Shown one piece after another: positions 1-11,999 of a DNA stretch of 64,000 bases. Every line of letters starts with the position of its first letter. The stretch's first letter is position 1. Both the position numbers and the translations under genes were made by a program. The notes under the pieces were generated by a model. It saw nothing but the letters and a program-made list of their open reading frames with translations. It did not search any database and was not told where the DNA came from. Source of the stretch: Rotaria sp. Silwood1 (taxonomy: Eukaryota > Rotifera > Eurotatoria > Philodinida > Philodinidae); contig CAJNOP010000136.1 of NCBI GenBank assembly GCA_905250075.1, forward strand, positions 310,001 to 374,000, written 5' to 3'.

Positions 1-32
1 GCATCAATATCAATTTCATAATCTCGTTCAAA

Positions 33-789
33 CGGGTGTCTCATAATAAATGACCGACTTTTGTATTTCAGATTTTAATCGTTAAAAATTTTTATTAAAA
101 AACCGAGTATACCACAAGATGCAGCATGAAAAGCTCTACAATTCACAAAGCAAGACTGATTTTGGTTGTTTAATTTTGATTTTGAAAAAGACCAGATGCT
201 ATACGACCACTTTTCGAAGGTGTCAAAAAACCATTCCTTCGCTCTTATTTTATCTGTGTATCACTTAATATGTTTTCTTTAAAAAAGTATAATACACCAG
301 AAGGTGCAGCGTGAAAAGATCTACAATACGCAAAGTAAAGCATGTTTTGGTTGTGTAATTTTTGTTTTCAAAAAAAAGTAAAATTCCGTGAGAATAATAT
401 TCATTATACCTAAAAGATCATTTTTCTATTCCAATGAGCAAATCATTTTTTTCTTATTTCATCCTTTTATCACCTAATGGGTTTTATCGCATATATCTCA
501 AGATGCAGCGTAAAAAGTTCTACAGTGTACAAAGTAAAGCTTTTCTAATTGTATACTTTGTGTTTTGAAAAGAAACAAAATTCTGTGAGACCGTTTTGTA
601 CAGCGTCGAAAATGGATTGCGCAGAATTCCATTTATTTTGAAAATACCCAGTATACAATTGAAATAAGCTTTCTTTTGTAGCTGCAGAGATCTTTACGCT
701 GCATCTAATGCTAATCTGTGCTTTTTTAAACTGCATTTAAAGATTAAAATATGAAATAGAAAAATTGACCATTTATTATGGGACACTCG
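33..789. mobile_element. TIR element (MITE-like), about 757 bp
   Basis: The two ends are inverted repeats of roughly 48 bp. The left end at 33 reads CGGGTGTCTCATAATAAATG and continues through a TTTTAATC block. The reverse complement of the right end, which finishes at 789, reads CGAGTGTCCCATAATAAATG and continues likewise. No transposase frame is visible inside, so it would be non-autonomous. The right flank is ATATA; a matching target duplication on the left is not clear, so the superfamily (Tc1/mariner-like is likely from the end sequence) is inferred. A diverged internal tandem repeat fills it. Confidence 0.65.
104..706. repeat. Diverged ~190 bp tandem repeat, last copy inverted
   Basis: A block around AGATGCAGCATGAAAAG recurs at about 117, 301 and 500, each time followed by tacaaT..CAAAG and a TTGTTTTGAAAA segment. 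At about 680-706 the same block appears reversed (ATCTTTACGCTGCATCT). These copies make up most of the interior of the surrounding TIR element. Confidence 0.6.
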
Positions 790-808
790 ATATATGTTGC
801 GGGAAACA

Positions 809-890
809 GGGTGTGGGTATGTGGGTGTAGATGAAAAGGATAGTCACACTACCATCAGACCCACACCCATGCCCACACACCCCACACCCT
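809..890. repeat. Telomere-like palindrome (copy 1)
   Basis: The left arm is GGGTGTGGGTATGTGGGTGT, the spacer contains GATGAAAAGGA, and the right arm ends CCCCACACCCT. The G-rich arm comes first and the C-rich arm second, the polarity of two telomeres joined head to head. The unit resembles the bdelloid telomeric TGTGGG repeat. Confidence 0.7.
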
Positions 891-1903
891 CAGGTAAGAA
901 GCACTTCGAATTTCGGATTCCTGACATTGCACAGATAGCAATAATTCTTCATACATATATAATGAATGAAAATTTACTATTATTATCGAAATTTGATTTT
1001 GCATTTCCATCGAATCTTGCTCTGATTATCAAGGAAGAACAAACGTCTTTATTCAATCTGTTCATATTGAGAAATTGTTAGTAAACTATGTCATGTTTCA
1101 TCAAGCGTTTTGTTTAAATATCGACATTTAGCATGCGATATACTTGAGCTTTGCCTATCGTATCCATATCAAGCATCAATTGTCATTTCCTGATTGCAAA
1201 GTTTTGTTCTATTTTCTGTAAAAATCTTTGATTAGGAAAAAACTTTAATCTTTTATTAACAAAAGACTTTTCAGCAATACTACAATAATGGTTTACCAAT
1301 TATAAGTACTAGCAAGCATTGATCATTACTAAGATTGGTGCCTTAAATCTATAGATTACTTATATTATTTGGATTTTACTTTAGACCAACGAAGCATCAT
1401 ATCGGCAGAATCGGATAAAATTCGTATCATATAGAGATCTCAAACGATGTTTCAACAAACATCAGACAATGTGCCATTCTCGCAATCATTGGTTCATAAA
1501 ATATGAACCTCAGATACGAAAAACAAATCTTGATTGATCTCCACTAGTTGCTCAATATCGATACACCTTTTCAAAGTATTAAAGTGCACACATAGTCAAG
1601 GTATGAAAGAATTACTATGCTTTATCTATGAAAAAAAAAGATAGACTTCTGGTATTTTCCATTTGAGCAATATAGATCTCAACATTTATGTATTGTAGGT
1701 TACGTATTTTCAATTCTGAAATTTTGATGAAAATTTACTCAAAAAAAGAGATACTTCATTGAATACTTATGCAGACAAACAAAAAAAAAGAAACATCACT
1801 TAAAAAATCATATGCTGATATTAACTTTGATAACTTCAAGAGCTTTTTTTTGATTTATTAAAAACTAGTTTACGTATAAGCATCAGTACTACAATGAAAA
1901 TAA
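891..1903. other. No gene recognised
   Basis: AT-rich sequence downstream of the F-box gene. I see no long frame, TIR pair or RNA gene here. Confidence 0.5.
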
Positions 1904-3754
1904 TCACTTCCATTCTATATAGACATTATCGAGTACACGTTTTATTCTATAACTCAATAGAAGCTTTTCAACAATAATCATTTTTTCTAATTTTTTAATG
2001 ATATCATCATTATCTGTTGTTGGAATGCGAAAACATAATAAACGAAGATGATCGTTACGATCATAATGAATTCTCGTGATAATACACCGCAAAACATGTT
2101 GAATATCCATATCAGCTAGATAATCCATTTTGAAATATATCATATGAGGACAAAGTTCCAAAAGAAAATAAAACTGTTCAATGTCATTCATCTTCTCAAG
2201 ATATGCCTTTGTAATTTTACTTGTAAATTTTGTTGGATCAAATATAATTGATTCTTCAAAAGATAACCTTGTCGGTTGATCTAATGATAAAGAACGAATT
2301 TTTAAGGTACTAAGATCTGGTAATAATTTCATAATTTCAATTAATGCATCAGTTAAGAAATTTTCTTTTAGCATTACCAAATGATAAATTTGTGCTACAC
2401 TTGAAAGACGTCTAATAGCTACCATTGCTTCTTGATAACAACGACGAAAACGAATGGATCGAACGGTAAGTCGAGTTAATTTCGAAAATTCAACAGGAGA
2501 ATCGAAAGTCTTATGTTGTGTATCATCATACCATCTTTTTCTAAAAGAAACAAAAATAATCTATTTCATATAAAAAAAGATCTCGATATACCTATATGGA
2601 CAAACCAAATACTTGATAGACCTATTAAAGATTTCAGTTTCAAGTATCCATTGTCGTTTAATCCAAAATGATGCATTGAATTGATTTGGTAATGCGGAAT
2701 ATATAGGATATTTAGGATTACCATCAACATGTGCAAAACATCCTAAATTAAATTTTTCCAATTGAGGCAAATATCTTAAAATGAATCGTTCCCATCGACG
2801 AACGCTAAAAGAAGCTTTCTTCATGTATTTAAAACAAATACGTAAACATTTTAATTCAGAATATATTTTGCTAATGAATATTTCAAATTGATCAAAATTT
2901 CCCACAAAAATTCGTATCGAAAGATGTGTTAGATTTGTTAATGTGATTGGTAAGATAGATCGAATGTTTAGATTAAACACATCTGTGTGAGCAAGATACA
3001 GACGACGAAGTTGAGGTGTATAAGACAAAAAAGCAACAAGCTGCTTGAGAGTTAAATGATGATCAGTAGAAAAATATTCAATAGTACTTCGTTGTTCATT
3101 GGTAGCCATCGAAAGTTGAATCAAGCTTTCGTTCGAATAACCAGAAATTTTGCTTGACTTTAAATTAGGTAAAGCTAGTATTAATTGATAAATCTGATGT
3201 AGATGTTTAGAAGTTTTAAATGTGCAAATAGATAACGAAAAAAGACGAGGTAAGTCGGCTAATTTAATAAGAACTGGAATAAGTATATCTGATGGTGTGC
3301 CACTAATATGAAGTGATTCGAGACAGCTCATTGACGAGTCGGTGATAAACGATGACAAAAATTCATTTTTTTTTGATAGTGACCATAGTTTGATGGAAAA
3401 TATGTTATGCTTATTAAGAAGAAGAAATTGTTTATAGTTATTCGTAAATACTTTCTTATATCTTGATCGATCAAGTTTGATTTTATATAAAAGAAATGAA
3501 GAATTGATAAGTTGTTCAAAACGATGATTAAGATTTGAAAATGCTTTATATGTGTCATAACCATCAAGATAATAAAATATTGCATCGAACAATTCGCTAG
3601 GTAAATCTTCAATACAAGTTATTGATAGATCATCTATTAAAATGCAAATGTAAAAAATGTTTCGTATCTACTATTTGAATAAATTACTTTGAAATTCCTT
3701 TGTTTCATCTTCTTTGGATTGATTAAAAGTTAATGTTCGTTTATCTTGATCCAT
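1904..3754 (-). CDS. F-box protein of the bdelloid-expanded family
   Basis: Predicted 581-residue protein from three exons: 3754-3688, 3633-2592 and 2540-1904, with GT-AG introns of 54 and 51 bp whose phases (1 and 2) match. Exon 1 starts MDQDKRTLTFNQ. The F-box lies at about residues 30-70 (IEDLPSELFDAIFYYLDGYD), followed by a long leucine-rich, LRR-like region with no perfect repeat. The stop is TGA after IEWK. F-box proteins usually recruit substrates to SCF (Skp1-cullin) ubiquitin ligases; this substrate is unknown. This family with the YLDGYD signature is, from memory, highly expanded in bdelloids. Two damaged relatives lie at 12.3 and 14.1 kb. All splice sites were read by eye; intact frame and clean junctions suggest a working gene. 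Confidence 0.85.
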
Positions 3755-4627
3755 ATGTTTCTTTAAAAATTTCAAATACTATATAAAAAAAGAATTTGAA
3801 TGCAAAACTTTTGTATACAAAATAAAATGACTAAGTCTTTTTAGTCGGGTCAATCTGAATTCTTCAAATGTATTCACTTATTGGTACTACTCTAGACCAA
3901 CGACTCCTTTGCCTTATTGGTTACGTAAATAAAGAGGAAAGGATAAAAGAAATTATTCGTTCATCTGTTTATATTCGTGAATTCAACAGAACGAAAGATG
4001 GCGTACATTTTTAGGATGTGCATAATCATGTGGCTTTTAAGATAATTTCTTTAGGTACATCCACAATCTATTGGAAAGCAGGCTATAATAGATTTTTAGA
4101 ATGGATTATTCATGCGCATTTTTACTCAAGACTGCTCAAGATGTTGAGCATACATACAGTTCAAATCTGGACAGTATTAAAGTTGAACACATTTTGCATA
4201 TTTTATTATCATTATTTCAGCTTTTTCGTTTTTTATGGTAGAATTTTCAAAGCCTTTTCGTAGTATGCTCAATATGTCTCGATAGTACATTGACAAACAT
4301 CAGCACATGCTGCCTGTATCGCTGCATGAAGGTAAGCATGATCTGATTATGTTTTTAGCATCAAATTCTCCCACTGTAACTCGGCTAGTTGCTGTACTAC
4401 AGAATAAAACAATCAAAAAGAAGCGTATCTCTTGTGTAAAGCTTTGGTGAGTTATTGAAAATAATTGAGCCAATAAAATGATATAATTTAATCCGAAAGA
4501 GTTGACTGTTGTTCTAGAGTTCCAATTTGTTCTTTGTTCGTCATAGTCATCATTGTGCTGCCCTTTGCTCTGTCTTGCCTACTATTACTCAAAAGATTTT
4601 TGGAATCAATACTCCCTAGACTGAAAG
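3755..4627. other. Upstream of F-box gene, no gene recognised
   Basis: Contains the presumed promoter of the F-box gene and AT-rich sequence. The short frame at 4018-4263 has no recognisable domain and is probably chance. Confidence 0.4.
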
Positions 4628-4810
4628 GATAGGGTCTAGAAACGAAAATTCACGTGCGTCTGTCTGTAACACAGTTACCATATGACAACTATGACACAAA
4701 TGACCATTTCCATGGCACGAATGACGATTTCTATGGTACAAAATAATGAACGTTTCTGTGGTAGAAATGACCATAGCTATGACATAAATGACCATGATTA
4801 TCAACTAGTT
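4628..4810 (-). repeat. Dispersed minisatellite, minus orientation
   Basis: Degenerate units of the form TGGTCATTTGTRCCATAG follow each other on the minus strand and end in ACAGACAGAC, then GTGAATTTTCGTTTCTAGACC. A second copy with the same tail lies in plus orientation at about 12000-12260, so this is a dispersed family with an internal tandem array. Confidence 0.65.
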
Positions 4811-5189
4811 ATTATCGAGCACATAGTAAAATGCTCGAAACGACCATTACGTAGCTATGCTACAACTGAGCATCTAGCACTTTTGATTCAAGCGATTGCA
4901 GTGAACATGATACTTATCACAGACCTAGCTACTAAATTTGAAATTAAGAGGAGAGTATGACCTGTTGAATAATAAGATTGACCAGCACTGTTATGAAATT
5001 TTTTCAAGTCTGATTGAATTTTGTTTGCTCGTTTAAAAAATCAGCATGCAAATTTAAAATGAATTACGATTTCTTAACTATGTACATGTGAACTTATAAT
5101 TAATAAATTAAAAGAAATCATTTTTCTAAAAATAGTGTGCATTTGAATTTCAACTTTTCATTAAAAAAAACTCGACCTTCAGATATAAC
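4811..5189. other. No gene recognised
   Basis: AT-rich linker between the minisatellite and telomere-like copy 2; nothing recognisable. Confidence 0.4.
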
Positions 5190-5282
5190 AGGGGTGTGGA
5201 TGTGTGGGTGTGAGTATGAGATGGGTGTGAGTGTGGATGAAAAGAAGTTCCACACTTACACTCACAGCCACACCCCACACAC
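5190..5282. repeat. Telomere-like palindrome (copy 2)
   Basis: Left arm AGGGGTGTGGATGTGTGGG, spacer GGATGAAAAGAAGTTCC, right arm ending CACACCCCACACAC (here the C arm lacks the terminal CCCT). G-rich arm first, as in all other copies. Confidence 0.7.
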
Positions 5283-6000
5283 TTTTTTGTCTTCAACATC
5301 TTTTTAATCTTTACGAAACTTTTCATATAATCTCTCAACTGTTCTAAGAACTGGAGTCCGTACGTCGAAAACAAAGTACAGCTTATCATGGATAACTATA
5401 CCTTGTTACGCCGTGAACAACGGATATATTAAAAAAAACTTATCGTAGCCCTATGTAGATGGAGGATAAAATTTAGAATAATCCATTATGTTAAGTTTCA
5501 TTGGATACATTCTTGTTTAGTGAGATACATAACTTCTCTGTTGTTGGGAGTACAATAAACTTTTCTTACTTGTGCTGTTTATTGCGAAACAAAGGTACAG
5601 AGGCGTGGAGATATATTCGATGGTGATTTCAAATATAAGTTTCGTACAGAAAAAGATTCCTTACAAATCGATTACCTTCTTCAATACGTCAAGAAGGTAA
5701 TACAAAAAACGTCTATCTGTGTATTTTCTGATTGTGTTCTCGAGATTATTGCAACAGAGAAGGATAACTTTCGAATGCTTATATCAACTTAGTTAGTAAA
5801 GAAGAAAAAGAAAACTTGAAAAAGGCTACCTAGAGTCGATTTTATCCTATTGAAGGTTTTTAGTATCACTCCTGTTCACAACGAAATGAGACTATGAACA
5901 AAAGTCCGTTGATGAAGATGTGTGCTATTTCTTTCACACTATCAATATAATTCTGAAAACAAAATGATCTTGTTTTACAGTTAATAGTTTATCAAAGGAG
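5283..6000. other. No gene recognised
   Basis: AT-rich sequence up to the hAT target duplication CAAAGGAG at 5993-6000. No supported feature. Confidence 0.4.
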
Positions 6001-6061
6001 CATAGGCGGCGGAGCCTGTAGGCTCACAAGGCTTGAGCCTACCCTAGCTGAGAAAAGGGTA

Positions 6062-6140
6062 GGCTTGGGTAGGCTCAAACCAGCGCAGATAAAGGCTTGG
6101 GTAGGCTCAAACCAGCGCAGATAAAGGCTTGGGTAGGCTT
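6062..6140. repeat. 32-bp subterminal tandem repeat, about 2.5 copies
   Basis: Units starting GGCTTGGGTAGGCTCAAACC begin at 6062, 6094 and 6126. Such subterminal repeats are typical binding sites for hAT transposases; that role is inferred. Confidence 0.75.
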
Positions 6141-6339
6141 AATTATATCTAAGTCTTTCATCATTGTTTAGTTTTCACGTATGACTGACAGTGACAGTAA
6201 GAGATGACGGATTGTTACAAAGTTAGTTGATACTTTCTTTATCACCAATACCAACTCGAATTCAATAAGATATCCATTGGACTTTAATATAAAATTTAAA
6301 TCTACCAAGAAATCAACATTGAAAAACAATACCGAAAGT

Positions 6340-7318
6340 CAGAGTGACCAGATAAAAAAAAAATTGAAAAATCAGAAGATTATTTTTCAAAATCAGAAAA
6401 CGAGCAGGAGTTCTCTCTGAAAAATCAGAAATTAATCAGAAAGGGCAACACTCTGCAAATTAGTGGATCATATGCTAAAATGTGGGCATCGAAAGCTCAG
6501 CTGTGTTTCTGTTCATCGACTTAAACATTATTTTCAAAGATGTTTCACTACAAACAAAGACAATTGTTACAGTCACATGTATCACTCCTTGACTCATCGG
6601 TATTTGTTTATTCATTTTGCATTCTTTGATGCTTTATTTCTCTCTATATATCTCTCCCTATACTTGATGAAGGGGAGACAATCTGAAAATAAACGAACAT
6701 CGAGAAGATACAGGGAAACCTCTAATAACAATATTGTAAATATATCGTATAGTTAATACAAAAACATCGACAAAAAATACCTAACGTTAAACCTTTTTTA
6801 AATTCAAAATTCGTTGACAAAAACGAACAAAACGAATAATCGCCTATATTCTGCGTAGATCAAGAAATCCAACGAAGAAAAGGGCTATGTGCCATTATCT
6901 CGGTATTATTCATATTTCTTATCTTTTCTAATTCGTTCTAACAAGTTTGTTTAAGATAACATATGCTAATAAAAACCTTCTCAAGAATAACTGCCATTAA
7001 TTTTTATTTTAAGTTAAGCCTTATCTTGGTTCTATTTTGATCTGATTATGATAATCTGTCTATAAATGCTGCATACGACTGAATATCGATGCGGCGTCAG
7101 AATCCAAACGAGGAATAGAAAAGTTGATTAATAGAGAAGAATGATGAAACACTATTGATCTATTATAGTAATGGGTTATAATCGTACCTAATTTCAGTGA
7201 GAAAGCAGCGATCTAAAAATATACCGAATTGAGAAAAAATCAAAAGATCAGAAAAAGATCAGAAGCATGTTCAAAATTCAGAAATTTTCCCTAGTTTTCA
7301 GACGATCTGGTCGCCTTG
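6340..7318. mobile_element. Second hAT-like element nested in the first
   Basis: The left end CAGAGTGACCAGAT is matched by the reverse complement of the right end, CAAGGCGACCAGAT (12 of 14). Flanking octamers CCGAAAGT (6332-6339) and GCGGAAGT (7319-7326) agree at 6 of 8, as expected of an old duplication. Subterminal regions of both ends carry repeated AAATCAGAA. No transposase frame. Confidence 0.6.
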
Positions 7319-7413
7319 GCGGAAGTCGATTAGTGATTCGTTCCCCTATCTCGTTTATCTTGAAAATTGAGCCTACCCTAGAGAGAAATCGTTCCGCCGC
7401 CTATGCAAAGGAG

Positions 7414-9106
7414 CAATTTGAAGAATTCAGATAGTGAACTGCACAATTATAATTCAGAAGTTCTGTGATCAAAGTGAGTCATACCTTGGATACCAATTCA
7501 TACGTTAATTATAGGCACGCAAAAGTTACATTTAGACACGTATGTGGCGACATCTATGTCATTGAAAAAATATGTTTATGAAACTTAGGAATAGAATAGC
7601 ATCTATTCATTATAAAGGATCGATAATCAAACAATGGCGATCGACACCGATGAGCTGTGAAAGTCATTTGCCTCTAAAGCTTGATATAAAAAGTAGAGTT
7701 TGTCTTTTTTTAATTTGAAACGATAATCATTCGAACAATTAGAATTTTACTTAATGAAATCAGTTTAATAGAATGACAAATAACATCTTGTGTTTTTTAT
7801 CTTACCCTAACTTTCATTTACATAAGCCAACGAGAGACTGTATTTAGATTTACATAAAAATCTTTCTCAACTATGTATTCTATTCATTAGATAGCATGTT
7901 TTCTAATTGTCAGAAGAGAGTTTAATTTATAATAATATCAAATGCATAATCTAAACTTTGCTCTTTTTTAGTTTTAAGAAAAATCGCATGTGAAATCGTC
8001 CACTGGCATGACCTTTTTGTAAACATATTTCTAGGTCAAAATTCGAACAACTTCACTGAGAAGTTTATTGCGCGCAAGGACTTGATTCATTCTATGAATT
8101 AAAAATAAACTAAAACAAGTTTAGGGCAATGGAAGATTCCATGTGTGGATAAAGAACATACTTTGTATTTTGCATTTGATGCTATTCAATGATTATGTGT
8201 CTCATCTGAAAATTAAAAGAAATTCTATTGGACGAATTAAGTATTCAAACTTGTAGTTAATTTATCTGATCTGTTTTTTCGCAAAATCAGCAACTTGATC
8301 GGTTTTTGTTCATAAACAAAAAATTTCTAAACCTGAGACAGAAATGCTTCTGTACTAGTCATTATTTAGCCAATCATGTTGTTCAATAAATGCCAAAACT
8401 CAGGATACTTTTTTTCTCGAAATTTAATTTTCACCGACATCTAACTTACTAATCGTAGAGATTTTCTCTGAAGCAATTACTAAATTTTAAAAACTAACAT
8501 TGAGGCTTATGTTACACTTAAACCAAGACCTTGTCAAGTTAAAGCTCTCTAAGACATGAATTAATTTTCGTACGTTTATTGATTAAAGTATCTCAGCTGA
8601 AGCATGTACATCTGTTTGAAGATATTCCTAGAGACGAATATACTTGGACTTAATAAGGTGTACAAAGACAAAATTTCGAAGTTTGACAAGCAATTTGTTT
8701 TGCTCATGTACTTTATAAAAAATGTGTTCGATGAGACTAATATTCTTAATAGTTATCGAAATAGAGTCGCATTTTACCATTATAGAAAATGCTAAAGAAA
8801 AAAAATTTCAGTTACGTCAAAATCTTTCTATCTTGAAATATATATTGTTTTATATAGCAGATCAAATTTTTAACTGAACTATTTAGTTATTTTCTGTTCG
8901 GATGTTAAAATCTTTCCAACTATCTAACACTTTCAGAAGATGAAGAAAAACGAAGAATTGTCTATAAAATAATCTTTTTTTTTGTAAACTTTGTGTAGGA
9001 GTTTATCGAACATTTCATTAAATACTTTCGAGTTAGTTCTAATTGATGTTAAAATGGATTTTATTTTTTTTGTCTCAGCCTATCTTTAGATCTATTAGCA
9101 GCATAA
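7414..9106. other. No gene recognised
   Basis: AT-rich. The frame at 8604-8795 has no recognisable domain. A TATGTGGCGACATCTATG stretch near 7546 resembles sequence in the insert at about 15276, so it may be part of a dispersed repeat. Confidence 0.35.
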
Positions 9107-9115
9107 AAATTAAAA

Positions 9116-9438
9116 GTGGCGTCTACATCGTCTTCTGACACTATTTTAAGCAATATTACTGTTGTAGTATCTTCTCAAGGAGGTGATAATACAGTCAATC
9201 TAAACAATATTCCATTGTCACTCACGGTCGGCGAGTTGAAAACAAAATTGGAAGTACCACCAAATTCACGATTTGGACGACAAGACAAATTTGAAAATTG
9301 GGATAATCGACGTACACTATCAGAGTATTTTGTCAAAATGGGGAATCATTTGAATGTATTATACAATGTATTGTAGAAGCAGGACAAAGTTCTGCTGATG
9401 ATTATAATGAATGGCTATCATCTAACAAGAGCCAGTAG
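9116..9438 (+). pseudogene. Ubiquitin-like domain protein, damaged
   Basis: The frame from 9116 begins with GTG where an ATG is expected (AAAAGTGGCGTCT), and reads a beta-grasp-like pattern: ITVVVSSQGGDNTVNLNN, LTVGELKTKLE, then RRTLSEYF, comparable to the RTLSDYN strand of ubiquitin. It stops at 9376 (VLYNVL), but the neighbouring frame continues without break as FECIIQCIVEAGQSSADD to a TAG at 9436-9438, and that join fits the expected last strand better. So a one-base indel near 9355 and a lost start are likely. It could be an exon of a spliced gene with the start upstream, but in-frame TAA at 9104 argues against it. No C-terminal GG is present. Confidence 0.5.
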
Positions 9439-10342
9439 ATTAACAACAATTATGTTCAACAAAACATTTATTTTATTTATTTATCTTAAATATTCGATTA
9501 TACCTTTTTTCTGTTCCGAATATACTATTTTTGAAAACTACTGTTTGTTTGCTTGATTTAGCTTAAAAAAAGTTCAACAAAACGAAGATATCAACAACAC
9601 TTTCTAATAATACATCAAAATATGAAAGAACACATTGAAAAGAAAAGATTAGAAAAAAAACTACTATAGAGTACATAGAAGTGAAGTCTTTCTCTTTTCT
9701 CCCTACAGGTTTTTTCGCAAGAGTAGAATCAATTCTAAGAGTTACTTATGATCTTACACTTCTCTATTTTACATGTTCAGTAAAAGTACTGGATTGAAAT
9801 GTTCTTAATAATCTAATCGAGAAAGACTGATTATAACACTGACTAACCTGTTATTCAAGTGGTTACATTTGATTTTTCCCTTCAGCTACAATATCACAAT
9901 TGTATTTTTCCGTAGATGAAAGAATAAGGTCTGGAATTTAACATAGTTTAAATAACCATGCATAATGAATTAAATGACCAAGGCAGATAAAATTATTCTT
10001 TGTGACGTAGTTGATAGTTCAGCGTTCTCTAAATAAGTGTGTGATTTATTAATCATTAACAATTGATGAATCATAATGAACACAGTTATTATTAAGAAAA
10101 GACACTTCATGACTACAGTGATGCATGGCTATTCTTTAAGTTCCAGAGAACGAATATAATTTTAAGAGATTCGTATTGTTTTCTAAAAAAAGTGTCTTCC
10201 CTATCAATAACAATGACATTTTCTATCACAAAAACTATTCGAATCAGCACAAGCATTGGCTTTATGGATCATGTTTACTCGAAAAAAATTTTTCTTATTA
10301 TCTATGATATATTTATGATCCCCCGCTGTTTCAGAAGAACTA
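9439..10342. other. No gene recognised
   Basis: AT-rich sequence between the ubiquitin-like remnant and telomere-like copy 3; nothing supported. Confidence 0.35.
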
Positions 10343-10486
10343 GGGTGTGTGGGTGTGCGGTGTGGGTGTCGGTGTGGGTGTGGGTGTGCGTGTGGGTGTG
10401 GGTGCGCGCGTAGGGTGGGTGTGAAGCTTTTCTACATGCACACCCCACCCACACTCACACACCCCAACATACCCACATCACCACCC
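10343..10486. repeat. Telomere-like palindrome (copy 3) cutting piggyBac
   Basis: The left arm is about 80 bp of GGGTGTG variants, the spacer is GTGAAGCTTTTCTACATG, and the right arm is CACACCCCACCCACACTCAC and on to CACCACCC. Transposase homology begins at the next base on the right, so this repeat marks the truncation point of the piggyBac copy. Confidence 0.75.
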
Positions 10487-11472
10487 GTTGTTCCTTCGTG
10501 CAATACATGCCGAAGAAGTCCGCAAAATATGCCACCAAATTTTGGGCTTTATGCGACGCTGATAGTCGATATGTGTTAGGACTAGAAGTATATACTGGAA
10601 AAATAGGCAACGTCGTGCAGAAAAATCTCGCTGCAAACGTTGTTCTACGCTTGGTCGATCAGCTACCAAATAATGTCAAGCAAGGTAGCAACATTACAAT
10701 CGACCGATATTTTACCGATATTGAATTAGGGGAAGCTTTGTTAGAGCGCAAGATGACTCTTCTTGGTGTCGTCGATCACAAACGTTCGTTTGTACCTAAT
10801 GCATTGAAGATCGCTCGAGAAGATCTACATTCAACATGGTTTTATTTTTCAGGGCCGAATATGCTCTTGTCCTACCAGGCAAAAGAGAAAAAACCTATTA
10901 TCCTACTTTCTACATTGCATAAATTTCCTGAGGTATTGGACGACGAAAAAAAGCTACCAAGTACGATTCATGATTACAATCAAACCAAGTCCGGTGTTGA
11001 TGCAGTTGATCAATGCATTGGAAATTACATGGTGCGTCGAATTACTCGTCGATGGCTTATGTACATATTTTTTAACATGATTGACATTGCTGGAATCAAC
11101 ACAATGACAATTTGGTTGTGCCAAAATCCAAATTGAAACATTCGAAAAACATACACTCGACGTTTTTTCTTGACACAGTTGAGCAAAGCCTTGACGAGTT
11201 CTCACAATAAACGTCGTAGTCAATAGTCTGGTCTCAAGAGAAAAGTCAAGTTTGCTCTACAGTCACTTGCCTATCAATTAAAATCGGGCATCGTAGAGCG
11301 CACTGCTGATTCACCGCAGGCAAAGAAAAGATGTTATTTTTGTCCGGCACATCCAGAGCGCAAGGTTAGACAGATCTGTGATATGTGTCAAAACAATGTT
11401 TGTATTCCTCATTCCATCAGCACCATAACAGTTATCTGTGATTCATGTAGCAAAAATGCTTCAACAAATTAA
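10486..11472 (+). pseudogene. piggyBac transposase, 5'-truncated
   Basis: Reads RCSFVQYMPKKSAKYATKFW onward, the middle of the DDE_Tnp_1_7 domain. All three catalytic aspartates expected for piggyBac are present: in LCDADSRY, in ITIDRYFTD and in NQTKSGVDAVDQ. The same frame continues past a TGA (11134) and a TAG (near 11225) into the cysteine-rich C-terminal zinc finger (RCYFCPAHPERK, ICDMCQNNVC, ICDSCSKN) and ends at TAA 11470-11472. The N-terminal ~250 residues are missing, cut by the telomere-like repeat. Terminal repeats and TTAA sites were not found. It is a dead copy with recognisable catalytic core. Confidence 0.85.
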
Positions 11473-11990
11473 AAAAGCAATGAGCAAACGAATAAACAAC
11501 ACCTATGCAAGAATAACTACAAAAGTGTACTCATAAAACTAGCTCTATAGTTTTTTATCTGTTGAGGTGATAATAAAAGATGAGCAAGAAAGAAATTTTC
11601 TATTATTTTGACTATGAGTGACTATATCATATTTGTTGCATTTGTGCATACATTTGCCGGAATATATTGAAATAGTCAGGTGAATGATTTCTCTAAGTAT
11701 GTTTCATCGTTGTGCTATTCTTAGAAAAATATGTATGAGAAAAATGTGATCTAAATCACATATACTATCTTCTTTCTCTGCACCAATATCAACTCATTCG
11801 CGCCTCGAGAGATCATGATGGAGAACATCGTTGCATACATGACAACTCCGAATCAAATGGACAGAACTCAAACTTCTCTTATACATTCTCCTGTGGGTCC
11901 AACCGGACCCACAAACAGCCATGGTGTTAAAAAATTAGAACAGCGTCCAAGGGTTAAACAATTCTTACAGTCCTCTTCATGTTTATTTGA
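11473..11990. other. No gene; small perfect hairpin at 11893-11912
   Basis: AT-rich linker. GTGGGTCC-AACC-GGACCCAC forms an 8-bp stem with a 4-nt loop; no function can be assigned. Confidence 0.4.
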
Positions 11991-11999
11991 ACTATAGTT

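Larger units (their letters stand above)
6001..7405. mobile_element. Non-autonomous hAT-like element, 8-bp TSD
   Basis: The left end is CATAGGCGGCGGAGCC at 6001 and the right end GTTCCGCCGCCTATG finishes at 7405, giving a terminal inverted repeat of about 13 bp. The 8-bp flank CAAAGGAG is identical on both sides (5993-6000 and 7406-7413). An 8-bp duplication and CA...TG ends are the hallmarks of the hAT superfamily. There is no transposase. A 32-bp tandem repeat sits near the left end and a second element is nested inside (6340-7318). Confidence 0.8.
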
